NCBI GenBank assembly: GCA_002421965.1
Contig: DISN01000006.1
Span: forward strand, 7,713-71,712
Length of the DNA stretch: 64,000 bases
Direction of reading: 5' to 3'
DNA from: Candidatus Saccharibacteria bacterium UBA6209
Lineage (GTDB): Bacteria > Patescibacteriota > Saccharimonadia > Saccharimonadales > Saccharimonadaceae
Made by a program: the position numbers and the translations under genes. Shown here in pieces: positions 49,113-58,365 of this stretch. Under the pieces are notes generated by a model that did not search any database, was not told where the DNA came from, and was given only the letters and a program-made list of their open reading frames with translations. Position 1 is the first letter of the stretch. Each line of letters starts with the position of its first letter.

Positions 49113-49544
49113 CTAAAATGGTATCTCGCTTAGGTCAATCGGCTTGTCGTCGATATCATCGACAACCGCTTCAGACTTAGCCGCTGGTCGTGGAGCAGAA
49201 GAGCCCGAACCACCACCATTCTCACCAGGGCCGTCTAGGAATGTCACGTCGCTGGCTGTAACCTCGATACGTGATCGCTTCTTGCCGGTCTCTTTGTCGT
49301 CCCAGCTATCTTGACGCAAACGACCCTGTACTAGCACGCGGCGACCCTTGGCTAGGTACTGCATAACTAGATCGCCTAGCTTTTCCCACGCTGTAACGTC
49401 AAAAAAGTCAGCCTGGTCATCCTGCCCCATTCGGTCAACTGCGATACTAAAACTAACAACTGTTCGACCAGATGTAGTTGTTCGCTGCTCTGGATCGCGC
49501 GTTAGTCGACCCATTAGAATTACCTGGTTAATACTTCTCGCCAT
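49113..49544 (-). CDS. ssb: Single-stranded DNA-binding protein
   Basis: The 143-residue protein has the OB fold (INQVILMGRLTRDPEQRTT, VSFSIAVDR, DFFDVTAWEKLGDLVMQYLAKGRRVLVQGRL), a short disordered linker and the acidic tip DLSEIPF that docks replication and repair partners. GGGGG precedes the ATG. It sits between rpsF and rpsR as in most bacteria. Confidence 0.97.
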   Translation of the reverse strand: MARSINQVILMGRLTRDPEQRTTTSGRTVVSFSIAVDRMGQDDQADFFDVTAWEKLGDLVMQYLAKGRRVLVQGRLRQDSWDDKETGKKRSRIEVTASDVTFLDGPGENGGGSGSSAPRPAAKSEAVVDDIDDKPIDLSEIPF

Positions 49545-49616
49545 ATATCCCCCTTATTTGTTAAGATTTTGAAATTACTTCCAAATTCCAAATTCTATCT
49601 TCGAAACTCTAATCTA

Positions 49617-49970
49617 TTAGTCTTGGCTTGATTCTGCTTCGTTCTTTGCTTCGCGCTCTTTTTGCTCAGCAAGTGCCTGTCGCATCTTGTCATCTGCCTT
49701 GACTAGCAGGTAGCGAAGTACTTCATCGGTGATGTTTAGAGTATTGCTAATCTTTAGTGGTGCATCAGCAGGTAGATTTACCTCCATGTACACATAGACC
49801 GCAAAGTCCTCACGACGAATCTGGTAAGCAAGCTTCTTCTTGCCCCAGTTGTCTTCTTTGATAACTTCACCGCCATTATCGGTGATTAGCGACTTAACCT
49901 TGTCAAGCGCCTTGTCTAGATCTGCTTCGAGATCAGGATGAATTAGAACTGTTAGTTCGTATTCTTTCAC
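49617..49970 (-). CDS. rpsF: 30S ribosomal protein S6
   Basis: The 117-residue protein has MKEYELTVLIHPDLEAD, VIKEDNWGKKKLAYQIRREDFAVYVYMEV and DEVLRYLLVK, the S6 fold. It starts with GTG after an ideal AAAGGAGG. The acidic C-terminal tail is longer than the core needs. First gene of rpsF-ssb-rpsR, with an extended -10 at 50035-50043. Confidence 0.97.
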   Translation of the reverse strand: MKEYELTVLIHPDLEADLDKALDKVKSLITDNGGEVIKEDNWGKKKLAYQIRREDFAVYVYMEVNLPADAPLKISNTLNITDEVLRYLLVKADDKMRQALAEQKEREAKNEAESSQD

Positions 49971-50034
49971 GTTTCCTCCTTTGGAATCCTTATGGATGCT
50001 TATATCTGGTATAAGCCGAGTTAATAACTCCTGT

Positions 50035-50043
50035 ATTATAGCA
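50035..50043 (-). promoter_or_regulatory. Extended -10 promoter of rpsF-ssb-rpsR
   Basis: TGC-TATAAT on the minus strand, 65 nt before the rpsF start. Confidence 0.55.
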
Positions 50044-50070
50044 AAAAGCCGTGGAAAATACTAGACCGTG

Positions 50071-50619
50071 CTATTTATTAACGATCGTAACATAGCCTCC
50101 CTCAACACCGCCACTACGATGCACCATGTTACGAAACTCGCCAAGCGTACTGCCTGGTCGTAAATAGTCCCAGCACTTATATTCAGTAGGGGATCCAACT
50201 GGGAAGAGAGAGGCTTCGTTAAAGTCCGTGCTTACATCTACCATACCGCCTCCTTTGGTAGATAAATAGTACTGGCGACCATTAGAAGTTCCAGCTGTCA
50301 TAATTATTTCAATTTCTCCACCCAAGCTTCCCGAGCAATATCCGTAAAAGGCATATACGCTACGCTTTGATAACTTAATCTTATAATCCTCCCCCGACGA
50401 GCTCGACGCCAGATCTTGAGAGCTCGGCAAGCGACCATTATGAATCGAAAATAAATGGATACGCTGCAGGTTTGACCGCAAGTCTGATGCCACAACCGCA
50501 TCATTTGCTCGTGCGATAATTCCCCGATATGAAACAACGGCGATCGTGGCAAGAATTCCGATGACGATGATAACGATCAACAACTCTGTGAGAGTAAAAC
50601 CATAGGTTTTTTTATTCAT
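50071..50619 (-). CDS. Stand-alone type IV prepilin
   Basis: The 182-residue protein starts MNKKTYG|FTLTELLIVIIVIGILATIAVVSY, then a pilin head with several Cys and a Gly-rich C-terminus. Its N-terminal half closely resembles the NHL-prepilin and DUF285-prepilin of this window (RGI.ARANDAVVASDLR vs RGILDRVDESVAQSDLR), so the three form one subfamily. It is outside the pil operon; likely an alternative or minor subunit. Confidence 0.88.
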   Translation of the reverse strand: MNKKTYGFTLTELLIVIIVIGILATIAVVSYRGIIARANDAVVASDLRSNLQRIHLFSIHNGRLPSSQDLASSSSGEDYKIKLSKRSVYAFYGYCSGSLGGEIEIIMTAGTSNGRQYYLSTKGGGMVDVSTDFNEASLFPVGSPTEYKCWDYLRPGSTLGEFRNMVHRSGGVEGGYVTIVNK

Positions 50620-50670
50620 TCTTCTAGTTTACCTCCCCCTGTGGTAAAAATGCAACGACAACACCGCTAT

Positions 50671-52908
50671 TTATTCGGTGTCACTCGATGATAACTCGTC
50701 CATGCTCGATATTAACACCTCTCGTGGTCGTGAGCCGTCAGCTGGACCAATAATCCCCTGCTCTTCCATCTCGGCCATAATCCTAGCCGCCCTAGAGTAG
50801 CCAACCCGCAGTCGCATCTGCAGATAGCTGGTTGAAGCCTTGCGGCCCTCAACAACCACCCTGACTGCGTCGCGGAACATATCGTCGCCACCCTCAGATC
50901 CCATATCCATCACCACGCCGCCCTTGCCGTTCAACTGAACCGGCTGAGCAACCACATCGTTGTTGTACTGTGGAGCAGACTGCATACGCAGATGATCGGT
51001 AATTCGCACCACTTCACCGTCCGTCACCCAGGCACCCTGGATACGCTTTGGTTTGCTCATGCTTGGCGTAATCATCAGCATATCCCCCTGACCTAGCAAC
51101 TTCTCGGCACCAATCTGGTCCAAAATCGTCCGTGAGTCAACCTGAGATGCTACCGTAAAGCCAATCCTCGCTGGCACGTTAGCCTTAATCAAACCAGTAA
51201 TGACATCGACACTTGGTCGCTGCGTCGCTAGCACCAGATGAATACCAACCGCACGAGCCTTTTGCGCCAGGCGAACAATCAGCGCCTCGACGTCCCTGGC
51301 TGCCACCATCATCAGGTCGGCTAGCTCGTCAATCACAATTACAATGTATGGCATAGCGCCCTCTTCGTGCTGCTGAACATTGCCAGCTTCGTCAGTTACG
51401 GCGATCTTGGTGCCCTTGGACTTCACTTTTTTGTTATAGGTCGCAATATCACGCACGCCCTCACCCTTGAGTAATTTATAACGTCGCTCCATCTCATTGA
51501 CCGCCCATTTCAGTGCCGATATAGTCTTTTCAGGCTCGGTAATAACTGGCGTCAACAGATGTGGAATATCTTCATATGGCGCCATCTCAACTTGTTTTGG
51601 GTCAACCAAGATAAGCTTCATGTCGCTTGGACTGTTGCGATAAAGCAAGCTAGTCAGCAGCGTATTGATCATCACCGACTTTCCAGAACCAGTCTGACCG
51701 GCAACCAAGAGGTGCGGCATCTTATTTAGCTCACCGACCACGGCCTGACCAGAGATATCCTTACCAATCGCAAAGCTCAGTGGCTCACGAGCGGACTTCC
51801 ACTGCTTTGAATTTAGTACGCCATATAGTCGCACATCAGCCGCCTTGCGGTTCGGCACCTCTATACCAACTGCCCGCTGACCAGGGATTGGCGCCTCGAT
51901 ACGCAAACTTTGAGCCGCTAGGTTTAGGGCAATGTTGGTCTCTAGCGCGGTAATGCGAGTTAGTTTAACGCCGCTAGGTGGTTTTAGAGTATATTGGGTC
52001 ACCTTTGGTCCAATGTTTACGTCACCCATCTCGACTTCGATGTTAAATTCCGCCAAAGTGTCACGAATTACCTCTGCGCTGTGGTGGTAGTCACCAACAT
52101 CGGCCGCACTTTCTTTTTGTTCAAGCAGGTCAAAGCTTGGCATCTTCCAGTTTGGATCGTGAGCCATAACCAGAGCCGCCTGCTCTTCGGCGGCCTTATC
52201 AACCTTGGTGCTGTTTTTGAGGCTAGACAGCGTCTGAGACTTTTTCTTGTCTTGAGCCGAATCTTCGACAATTGGCACACCAGCATTTAGCTTAATGTCG
52301 TTTAATTTCTTGGTAGGCTCTGCCTTTTCTGCCTTGGTGGCCTTTTTCATCACCTCAGCATTTGAATCGTCGTCAACTCGATCACTCTTGAGCAGACCCC
52401 AAATACTCGAGATCATCACGCCAGGACTAGTGCTGGTAATAAATAGCGAGGTGATAATAATCAGCAGCACATATATAAATACCGCAACCGCTGGGTCGAC
52501 CATACTTAGCATCGCCTGGTTAGCAGTATCGCCCACCAGTCCGCCAGCTAGCGGGCGGCTGGCATTTTTGAGCAGCCCAAAAAGTCCGGACAGCCAGACT
52601 AGAACAATTACAGAGGCAAACTTAACCACAAAGGGCAGCCTGTTTTCTTCGGATCGAAAAATATTAACCGCTGTATAGACCAATAGCACTGGCAAAGCGT
52701 ACATCGCATAGCCGATAACCGTCTGGGTGATCATGCCGATCCACTCGACAACCGGGCCGCCGGTCTTGAACCAAGATACTATTAACAGTAGTGATAGGAC
52801 TATCAGTAGCACTGCGCCAACTTGCGACCAAAAACCAGACGGCAGACTGTGCTTTGGTGCTGATTTTGCCGCGGAGGCTTTTTTGCGGGTCTTTCGTTTT
52901 TTAGCCAT
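50671..52908 (-). CDS. ftsK: DNA translocase FtsK
   Basis: The 745-residue protein has four N-terminal membrane helices (about 25-155), a short charged linker, the alpha and beta motor domains with Walker A LLVAGQTGSGKSVMINTLL near 402 and Walker B IVIVIDELADLMM. The C-terminal gamma winged helix (STSYLQMRLRVGYSRAARIMAEMEEQGIIGPADGSRPREVL) reads KOPS. It pumps chromosome termini through the septum and activates Xer recombination. A Xer-type recombinase is at 24750-25670. Confidence 0.96.
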   Translation of the reverse strand: MAKKRKTRKKASAAKSAPKHSLPSGFWSQVGAVLLIVLSLLLIVSWFKTGGPVVEWIGMITQTVIGYAMYALPVLLVYTAVNIFRSEENRLPFVVKFASVIVLVWLSGLFGLLKNASRPLAGGLVGDTANQAMLSMVDPAVAVFIYVLLIIITSLFITSTSPGVMISSIWGLLKSDRVDDDSNAEVMKKATKAEKAEPTKKLNDIKLNAGVPIVEDSAQDKKKSQTLSSLKNSTKVDKAAEEQAALVMAHDPNWKMPSFDLLEQKESAADVGDYHHSAEVIRDTLAEFNIEVEMGDVNIGPKVTQYTLKPPSGVKLTRITALETNIALNLAAQSLRIEAPIPGQRAVGIEVPNRKAADVRLYGVLNSKQWKSAREPLSFAIGKDISGQAVVGELNKMPHLLVAGQTGSGKSVMINTLLTSLLYRNSPSDMKLILVDPKQVEMAPYEDIPHLLTPVITEPEKTISALKWAVNEMERRYKLLKGEGVRDIATYNKKVKSKGTKIAVTDEAGNVQQHEEGAMPYIVIVIDELADLMMVAARDVEALIVRLAQKARAVGIHLVLATQRPSVDVITGLIKANVPARIGFTVASQVDSRTILDQIGAEKLLGQGDMLMITPSMSKPKRIQGAWVTDGEVVRITDHLRMQSAPQYNNDVVAQPVQLNGKGGVVMDMGSEGGDDMFRDAVRVVVEGRKASTSYLQMRLRVGYSRAARIMAEMEEQGIIGPADGSRPREVLISSMDELSSSDTE

Positions 52909-52956
52909 AACTGTTTATATTATACAGGTTTATTACTGTTTAGTAACCTAATTACC

Positions 52957-52965
52957 ATTATAGCA
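52957..52965 (-). promoter_or_regulatory. Extended -10 promoter of ftsK
   Basis: TGC-TATAAT on the minus strand, 49 nt before the ATG. Confidence 0.5.
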
Positions 52966-53059
52966 TAAATGGCGAAAATATGCAATCATAACCGCTTGCA
53001 TAAATAATTAATTCTCTGTTATAGTAGCCATAAGTACTATATTTATACGAGGTATACTC

Positions 53060-54529
53060 ATGAGAACCAAAGATCGTCAATATAAACCAGCCTTTACAAT
53101 CGTCGAAATGATAGTGGTCATCGTGGTAATCGCCATCCTGGCAACGATTAGCGTCGTTAGCTACCGTATATGGCAAGATACTGCCGCCGAGACAGAGATC
53201 AAAAGCGACCTAAATGGCGTACAAACCGCCATGAATGACCGCAAGAATTGGACTAGCGGTGCGGATAGTGGTTACCCTGTGTTCGAAGAAGGAACAGTGT
53301 TTGACGGCGCCAATGGCACAAAAAGTATATTCACCCAAAGCCCTGGGGTAACGCTCACCTATATGTCAGGGGACAAAAAGAGCTTTTGCGTAGAGGCTGT
53401 TAGTAAACTTCGAGGTAAAGTCTACCTGTTTCTCAACTCAACTGACGGAATCATGAAAAAAGGCACTTGTGCTGGCGGCGAGGGTGCTACGCCAATACCA
53501 ACCAGCGCCGACTACACACTATTTACCTATAACACCGCAGCGCCTGGATGCTCGGGGACGATTCAACTGCCGATAACCTCACCCGCCAGCGACACTAACT
53601 CAGAGATACACTGGGGCGATGGATCAACACAGACAAGAACTAGCGCCCTACCATCACACACATATACAAAAGCCGGAAAGTATACTGTGGCCTACAAGGG
53701 GGCGATATCCATCATAAATGGAAATTCAGTTGCCGCAGCAAACAGGAACTGTATAACTGGAGTTAGGCAGTGGTCCAATGCTATATCCTTGAATCAAATC
53801 AGTACCCTAGGAGGAGCAAACCTCACATCAGTCGCCCAACCTCCAGCCACAGTCACAAATATGAGCTACATGTTTGGTGGCGCGAGCTCCTTCAACCAGT
53901 CAATAGATCATTGGGATACGAGTAATGTCACAAACATGAACGGCATGTTTTATGCAGCTACCGCCTTCAATAAGCCGATTGGGTCATGGAACACCAGTAA
54001 GGTAACGCACATGGGCTATATGTTCGACTTAGCCAGCTCCTTCAACCAACCAATCGGGTCGTGGGACATTAGCAAGGTAACAAACCTAGAGGCTATGTTC
54101 TTCAACGCTACATCTTTCAATCAACCGATTGGATCCTGGAATACGAGCAATGTAGTTTCTATAAGCGGAATGTTCCGCAACGCTAAGGCGTTTAATCAGC
54201 CGATTGGGTCATGGGATATGAGCAAGGTTAACTCGACGGCTTGGATGTTCACTAATGCCACCTCCTTCAACCAGCCACTCAATAGCTGGAACGTAAGCAA
54301 CGTAACTAGTACTCTGCGCATGTTTAATAGTGCCAAGGCATTCAATCAGCCCCTATCCAGCTGGAACACTAGTAAGGTGACGGATATGGGCAACATGTTT
54401 GAGGACGCCAACTCATTCAATCAGAACATATCAGGATGGAACGTTGCTCTCGTAACTAACTGGGGTGGTATATACTTCCGATCAAGCACTCCGCTCACGA
54501 ACGCAAATACTCCGTCTAAATTCCTATAG
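53060..54529 (+). CDS. Prepilin-like protein with PKD and DUF285 (BspA-type) repeats
   Basis: The 489-residue protein has the prepilin site [25 protein letters not shown] (Ala in place of the usual Gly before the cut) and a pilin-like stalk with a Cys pair (to about 145). A PKD-like domain ([29 protein letters not shown]) follows. Then come about eight 25-residue DUF285 repeats of the type [23 protein letters not shown], common in host-contact proteins of Firmicutes and Mycoplasma. The repeats are near-identical in DNA (53870-54455), so copy number may vary. GAGG precedes the ATG. Likely a pilus-displayed adhesin. Confidence 0.88.
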   Translation: MRTKDRQYKPAFTIVEMIVVIVVIAILATISVVSYRIWQDTAAETEIKSDLNGVQTAMNDRKNWTSGADSGYPVFEEGTVFDGANGTKSIFTQSPGVTLTYMSGDKKSFCVEAVSKLRGKVYLFLNSTDGIMKKGTCAGGEGATPIPTSADYTLFTYNTAAPGCSGTIQLPITSPASDTNSEIHWGDGSTQTRTSALPSHTYTKAGKYTVAYKGAISIINGNSVAAANRNCITGVRQWSNAISLNQISTLGGANLTSVAQPPATVTNMSYMFGGASSFNQSIDHWDTSNVTNMNGMFYAATAFNKPIGSWNTSKVTHMGYMFDLASSFNQPIGSWDISKVTNLEAMFFNATSFNQPIGSWNTSNVVSISGMFRNAKAFNQPIGSWDMSKVNSTAWMFTNATSFNQPLNSWNVSNVTSTLRMFNSAKAFNQPLSSWNTSKVTDMGNMFEDANSFNQNISGWNVALVTNWGGIYFRSSTPLTNANTPSKFL

Positions 54530-54550
54530 TCGATCCCGTATTCAGCACAA

Positions 54551-54579
54551 AAAATATCCGGCACTCTGACGGATATTTT
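54551..54579. terminator. Bidirectional terminator between the DUF285-prepilin gene and rnj
   Basis: A perfect 10-bp stem AAAATATCCG/CGGATATTTT between two convergent genes. Confidence 0.8.
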
Positions 54580-54596
54580 ATATTGCTACCTATAAA

Positions 54597-56747
54597 TTAG
54601 TAAGGCTTGCCATCGCTACGCTCGCGTCCACGAGTGTCATTTGCCTCAGTATCAGGCACCTGACGGCTTGGGAACTTGCGACGAGGAAGGCTCGACATCG
54701 AGACTGGCTTTGCAGGTGCAGCCGGCTGCTGGCCCTGAGTTGGTCGCGGCTTGCCACTAGGCTTATCGCCCGCTGAGCTACGAAGTCCGATCTCATTGAT
54801 AACTGGGATAACGATCGGTGTACGCCTGGTCTGGTCGTAGAGCACGTGCGTGACCTCATCCTTGATCTCTTTCTTGAGCACTTCGATATCATACTTACCG
54901 TTGATGCCCTTGGTCATCTTTTGGCGTAGGTACTGACGAATTAAGTTCATCAGCTCCTCTGAGTCACGTAGATAGATAAATCCACGAGAGATGATGTCTG
55001 GGCTAGTCAGTAGGCGTCCTGTGCCCTTCTGAATGGTCAGAACGACCACAAACATACCCTCTTGCGACATGTGGATACGATCCTTGAGTACGACTTCTGA
55101 GACAATTGCACCAGAGTCATCATACATCACACCGCCAACCTGGATGCGTCCGGCTTTTTTGGCCTGTCGCTCGTAGTCAATCTCGATGATATCGCCCGCA
55201 TCACACACAAAAATATTCTTCCTAGGAATACCGCACTCTTTTTCAGCCAAGCGCGCATTGTGGACCAGCATATGGAATTCACCGTGAATTGGCATGTAGT
55301 AGGTTGGGTTCAGGGCGTTAATTAACTTAACGTGATCGTCATAGTAACCATGTCCTGACAGGTGAAGCGGACCAACACCAGTTAGATGTGTCTTGCCATT
55401 CTGAATCACGCCCGAACCTTCACGCATCAAACCATCAACCGTACGAATCACATTCTTTTCGTTACCTGGAATTGGATTAGAGCTAAAGACAATAACATCC
55501 GAACTCTTGATTTTGATATGCTTGTGCGAACCAGAGGCCATCCGGTTAAGCACGGCGTTAAACTCACCCTGCGAACCAGTACAGACAATCGTCACCTTGC
55601 CGTCAGGAAACTTAACGATATCTTCCATCTTGACGATAGTGTCTTTTGGCACCTTGATAGTACCAGCACGAAGCGCTACTTCGAGGTTTTGGATCATCGA
55701 ATAGCCGGCAAAGGCCACCTTGCGGTCATGCTTTTTAGCCTCATCAAGAATTAGCTGCATACGATGAATCTGGCTTGAGAAACAGCTAAGAATCAAGCGA
55801 GACGACGGATACATATCCATTACCTGGCCAATTGAATGCTGAATATCTAGCTCGCCATGAGTGTGTGTGCCCTCTGACTCACAGTTGGTCGACTCATTCA
55901 TAAACATCAAGATGCCCTCTTTGGTGGCAATCTCGGTTAGTCGCTCTAGGTCAAACTTATTACCATCAACCGGATTCTCCTCAAATCGCCAGTCACCAGA
56001 GTCAACAATTACACCTAGTGGCGTACGGACAACAACGGCTGTCGAGTCAGGGATTGAGTGGTTAACACGGACTAGTTCGATAGAGAAATTGTCGCTAATT
56101 TGCACAATTTCGTGCGATGCTGGATCCATCACCCGATAATCTGGCTGGAAGTCAGTATCGGCGTCGTCCATGGTGCGATTGAGCATACCGACGGTAAATT
56201 TCGACGCATAAACTGGAGCCGGAATACGGTGGATAAAGTGACGGAATGAACCAATGTGGTCAAGGTGCCCGTGAGTAAAGACGTGAGCCTTAATCTTGTG
56301 CTTATTCTGCTCTAGGTAGGTAATATCTGGTGTAATGTAGTTAATGCCAGGATAGTCAGAGCCCGGGAACAAAAAGCCCATATCGATAATGATAATCTCG
56401 TCACCGTACTCGATGGCGTTCATATTCTTGCCGATGCCCATCTCGCCCACTCCGCCGATTGGGATGATTCGTAGCTTAGGCGTCTGGCTCTTGGTTGGCT
56501 TTGGTTGCATTTTTAGGCTAAATTGTTCGCCGTTGTAGCCGTTGTAGATTGACTTGTTGACCGGCACATCAATAATGTGCTGACTAGCTTGCAAGCTAAC
56601 GTTCTCTGAGGTTCGGCGCTGCGCTCGAAACACCTCGCCCTTTCGAGTGTTGGTGTTGTTAAGTACAGCATTGTTAGATTTTTTAGTAGTTTGTGGCCGC
56701 TTAGCAGTATTATCTGCCTGTGGCGCTGAGAGTCTTCGTTGACCCAT
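54597..56747 (-). CDS. rnj: Ribonuclease J
   Basis: The 716-residue protein has a beta-CASP metallo-beta-lactamase core: FTHGHLDHIGSF (HxHxDH, about 159-164), IIDMGFLFPG and LSCFSSQIHRM, with later motifs GSQGEFNAVLNRMA and LHLSGHGYYDDH. Flanking disordered N-terminal (about 80 residues) and basic C-terminal tails are longer than in the B. subtilis RNase J enzymes. It is a 5'-3' exo- and endoribonuclease, a main mRNA decay and rRNA maturation enzyme when RNase E is absent. AAGGAG precedes the ATG. Confidence 0.95.
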   Translation of the reverse strand: MGQRRLSAPQADNTAKRPQTTKKSNNAVLNNTNTRKGEVFRAQRRTSENVSLQASQHIIDVPVNKSIYNGYNGEQFSLKMQPKPTKSQTPKLRIIPIGGVGEMGIGKNMNAIEYGDEIIIIDMGFLFPGSDYPGINYITPDITYLEQNKHKIKAHVFTHGHLDHIGSFRHFIHRIPAPVYASKFTVGMLNRTMDDADTDFQPDYRVMDPASHEIVQISDNFSIELVRVNHSIPDSTAVVVRTPLGVIVDSGDWRFEENPVDGNKFDLERLTEIATKEGILMFMNESTNCESEGTHTHGELDIQHSIGQVMDMYPSSRLILSCFSSQIHRMQLILDEAKKHDRKVAFAGYSMIQNLEVALRAGTIKVPKDTIVKMEDIVKFPDGKVTIVCTGSQGEFNAVLNRMASGSHKHIKIKSSDVIVFSSNPIPGNEKNVIRTVDGLMREGSGVIQNGKTHLTGVGPLHLSGHGYYDDHVKLINALNPTYYMPIHGEFHMLVHNARLAEKECGIPRKNIFVCDAGDIIEIDYERQAKKAGRIQVGGVMYDDSGAIVSEVVLKDRIHMSQEGMFVVVLTIQKGTGRLLTSPDIISRGFIYLRDSEELMNLIRQYLRQKMTKGINGKYDIEVLKKEIKDEVTHVLYDQTRRTPIVIPVINEIGLRSSAGDKPSGKPRPTQGQQPAAPAKPVSMSSLPRRKFPSRQVPDTEANDTRGRERSDGKPY

Positions 56748-57116
56748 AAATTGTTTTTCTCCTTTTTATTACTAATGAAAATATTTATCTAAAAAATATA
56801 TACGAGAGGCGGAAAATTCTCACAGAAACGGCATTAAATTAAGAATTGTTCCCCTAGTAGTTGCTCTAATTATAGCAAACTAGGGTACATAAGTCAATAA
56901 ACACGCCCCGAAAAACAAAAAAACCAGTTGATCATACTGGTATTTTTGTTCCTTTATCGCGATAAGGATTGTTTCTACACGGCCCTTTCCTCAATTGTTT
57001 ATCGGAATGTGCCCCGTATTCAGGCGTAAGTGTTTCTTTTGGATTACTTACTACCTTCAGCCTACCAATACGCTTATGTCTTGTCAAGCCTTTTATGTGA
57101 ACAAACCTGTGGATAA
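56748..57116. other. Intergenic region upstream of rnj
   Basis: It contains the extended -10 TGC-TATAAT for rnj (56869-56877, minus) and a terminator hairpin for the minus-strand gene at 57117 (stem 56923-56928/56936-56941 with T-run). A single DnaA-box-like TGTGGATAA lies at 57108-57116. No gene is seen. Confidence 0.5.
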
Positions 57117-57722
57117 CTACTCTACATCTGTTAAACCGGCAGTTTGCAGTCCTAGTTGCCGCTCTTTTGCCATCAATGCTATAGTCATGCCGTGTGCCGC
57201 CAGACCCTCGGCCAGGTCATCATCGACCTGCACTAGAGACTCACGGCCAATATCTGTAGGAGTTCCGCCGACAATAATACTCGATAACTCCAACACAAGT
57301 TTACTTAGCCGAGGCCTTTGCGCCAGATAGCTGCGAGTTAAATAACCCAATGCATCTGATGTAGTTAAATTGTGACCCTTCGGCAGATCCGCAAATATCA
57401 ACCCCAAATCAATAGACGTATCCGACTCTGGGTTAAAACTATTAGCCAACTGTAGGCCATGCACCATACCACAGTACATCGCACCTATCTGCCTCTCGGC
57501 GTCGCCCCTGTTGATATCGCCCAGTACGGCCGCAATCTTACCTGCAAGATCATAATTACCGACAGTATCGGTTGCAAGTTCAAACTCAGAGTCCAATTTA
57601 CCACCTGTTGCGGTGTATTTCTCAATCATCGACTCGACAGCTCCAGGTCTAGCCAGAGACTCCTCGAAGCTACCGCCTAAGCCTGGCAGCGCATCCTGCC
57701 CTGTTGAACATATTTCAGCCAT
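57117..57722 (-). CDS. Hypothetical protein
   Basis: The 201-residue, predominantly helical, acidic protein has no membrane segment or signal peptide and two internal Cys. Visible stretches such as GDINRGDAERQIGAMYCGMVHGLQLAN and LVQVDDDLAEGLAAHGMTIALMAKERQLG match no family I know. Single-gene unit on the minus strand; coding is supported by consistent amino-acid composition and length. Confidence 0.6.
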   Translation of the reverse strand: MAEICSTGQDALPGLGGSFEESLARPGAVESMIEKYTATGGKLDSEFELATDTVGNYDLAGKIAAVLGDINRGDAERQIGAMYCGMVHGLQLANSFNPESDTSIDLGLIFADLPKGHNLTTSDALGYLTRSYLAQRPRLSKLVLELSSIIVGGTPTDIGRESLVQVDDDLAEGLAAHGMTIALMAKERQLGLQTAGLTDVE

Positions 57723-57796
57723 TTTTATATTATATTATAGAGTTAAGGTTTTGACAATTTTTTATGGAACCAGCCGCTATATATAGCGTGTTATGA

Positions 57797-58363
57797 CTAT
57801 TTTATTGCCTCGGCGACACTAATGAAGTCGTCAATCAGTATCTGCCTAAGACTGCCATTATATAATGCGGCGGCCGGATGGTACAGAGGCGCAATTGTGA
57901 AACTCCGACCATCAACTGCGACTTGGTATAGCCGCCCATGAACCTCGCCAATCTGGGCGCCCGGCAGGAAATACTCCATGCTGTGCCTGCCCAACGTTAT
58001 AACGACTTTTGGCTTAATTATCTCTAGCTCCCGCAGCAGGTACGGCAAAAAGGCGGCTTTTTCAGCTGTCGACGGATCGCGGTTATCCGGCGGACGATAC
58101 TTAACAATGTTCGTTATGTAAACATCGCTTCTATCCAAGCCCGCCTGCTCTAGCATTTTATCCAGAAACTTACCGGCAGCACCGACAAATGGTACGCCCT
58201 GCTCGTCCTCTTTCTTGCCCGGCGCCTCGCCGATAAACACAATATCCGCATTCGGATTGCCACTGCCCATAACCAGCCGCGTAGCTTGCGCGGCTAGTTC
58301 AGGACAAATGGCGCTATCAGCAATTTCCGACCTTAGTTCATCGAGAAATTGCTGACTAGACAT
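57797..58363 (-). CDS. Uracil-DNA glycosylase family 4-like, without Fe-S cysteines
   Basis: The 188-residue protein has family 4 motifs FIGEAPGKKEDEQGVPFVGAAGKFLDKML, VYITNIVKYRPPDNRDP and PLYHPAAALYN. It removes uracil from DNA. The four cluster-binding cysteines of the family are not conserved: one Cys remains near residue 20, and the VKCRPP and AAC positions read VKYRPP and AAF. The 4Fe-4S cluster is therefore probably absent. It starts 2 bp after pnp ends, so the genes are co-transcribed. Confidence 0.9.
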   Translation of the reverse strand: MSSQQFLDELRSEIADSAICPELAAQATRLVMGSGNPNADIVFIGEAPGKKEDEQGVPFVGAAGKFLDKMLEQAGLDRSDVYITNIVKYRPPDNRDPSTAEKAAFLPYLLRELEIIKPKVVITLGRHSMEYFLPGAQIGEVHGRLYQVAVDGRSFTIAPLYHPAAALYNGSLRQILIDDFISVAEAIK

Positions 58364-58365
58364 AG

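Noticed and set aside
53870..54455. Diversity-generating retroelement variable region
   Set aside because: No reverse transcriptase or template repeat is visible in the window; the repeats are ordinary DUF285 coding repeats.
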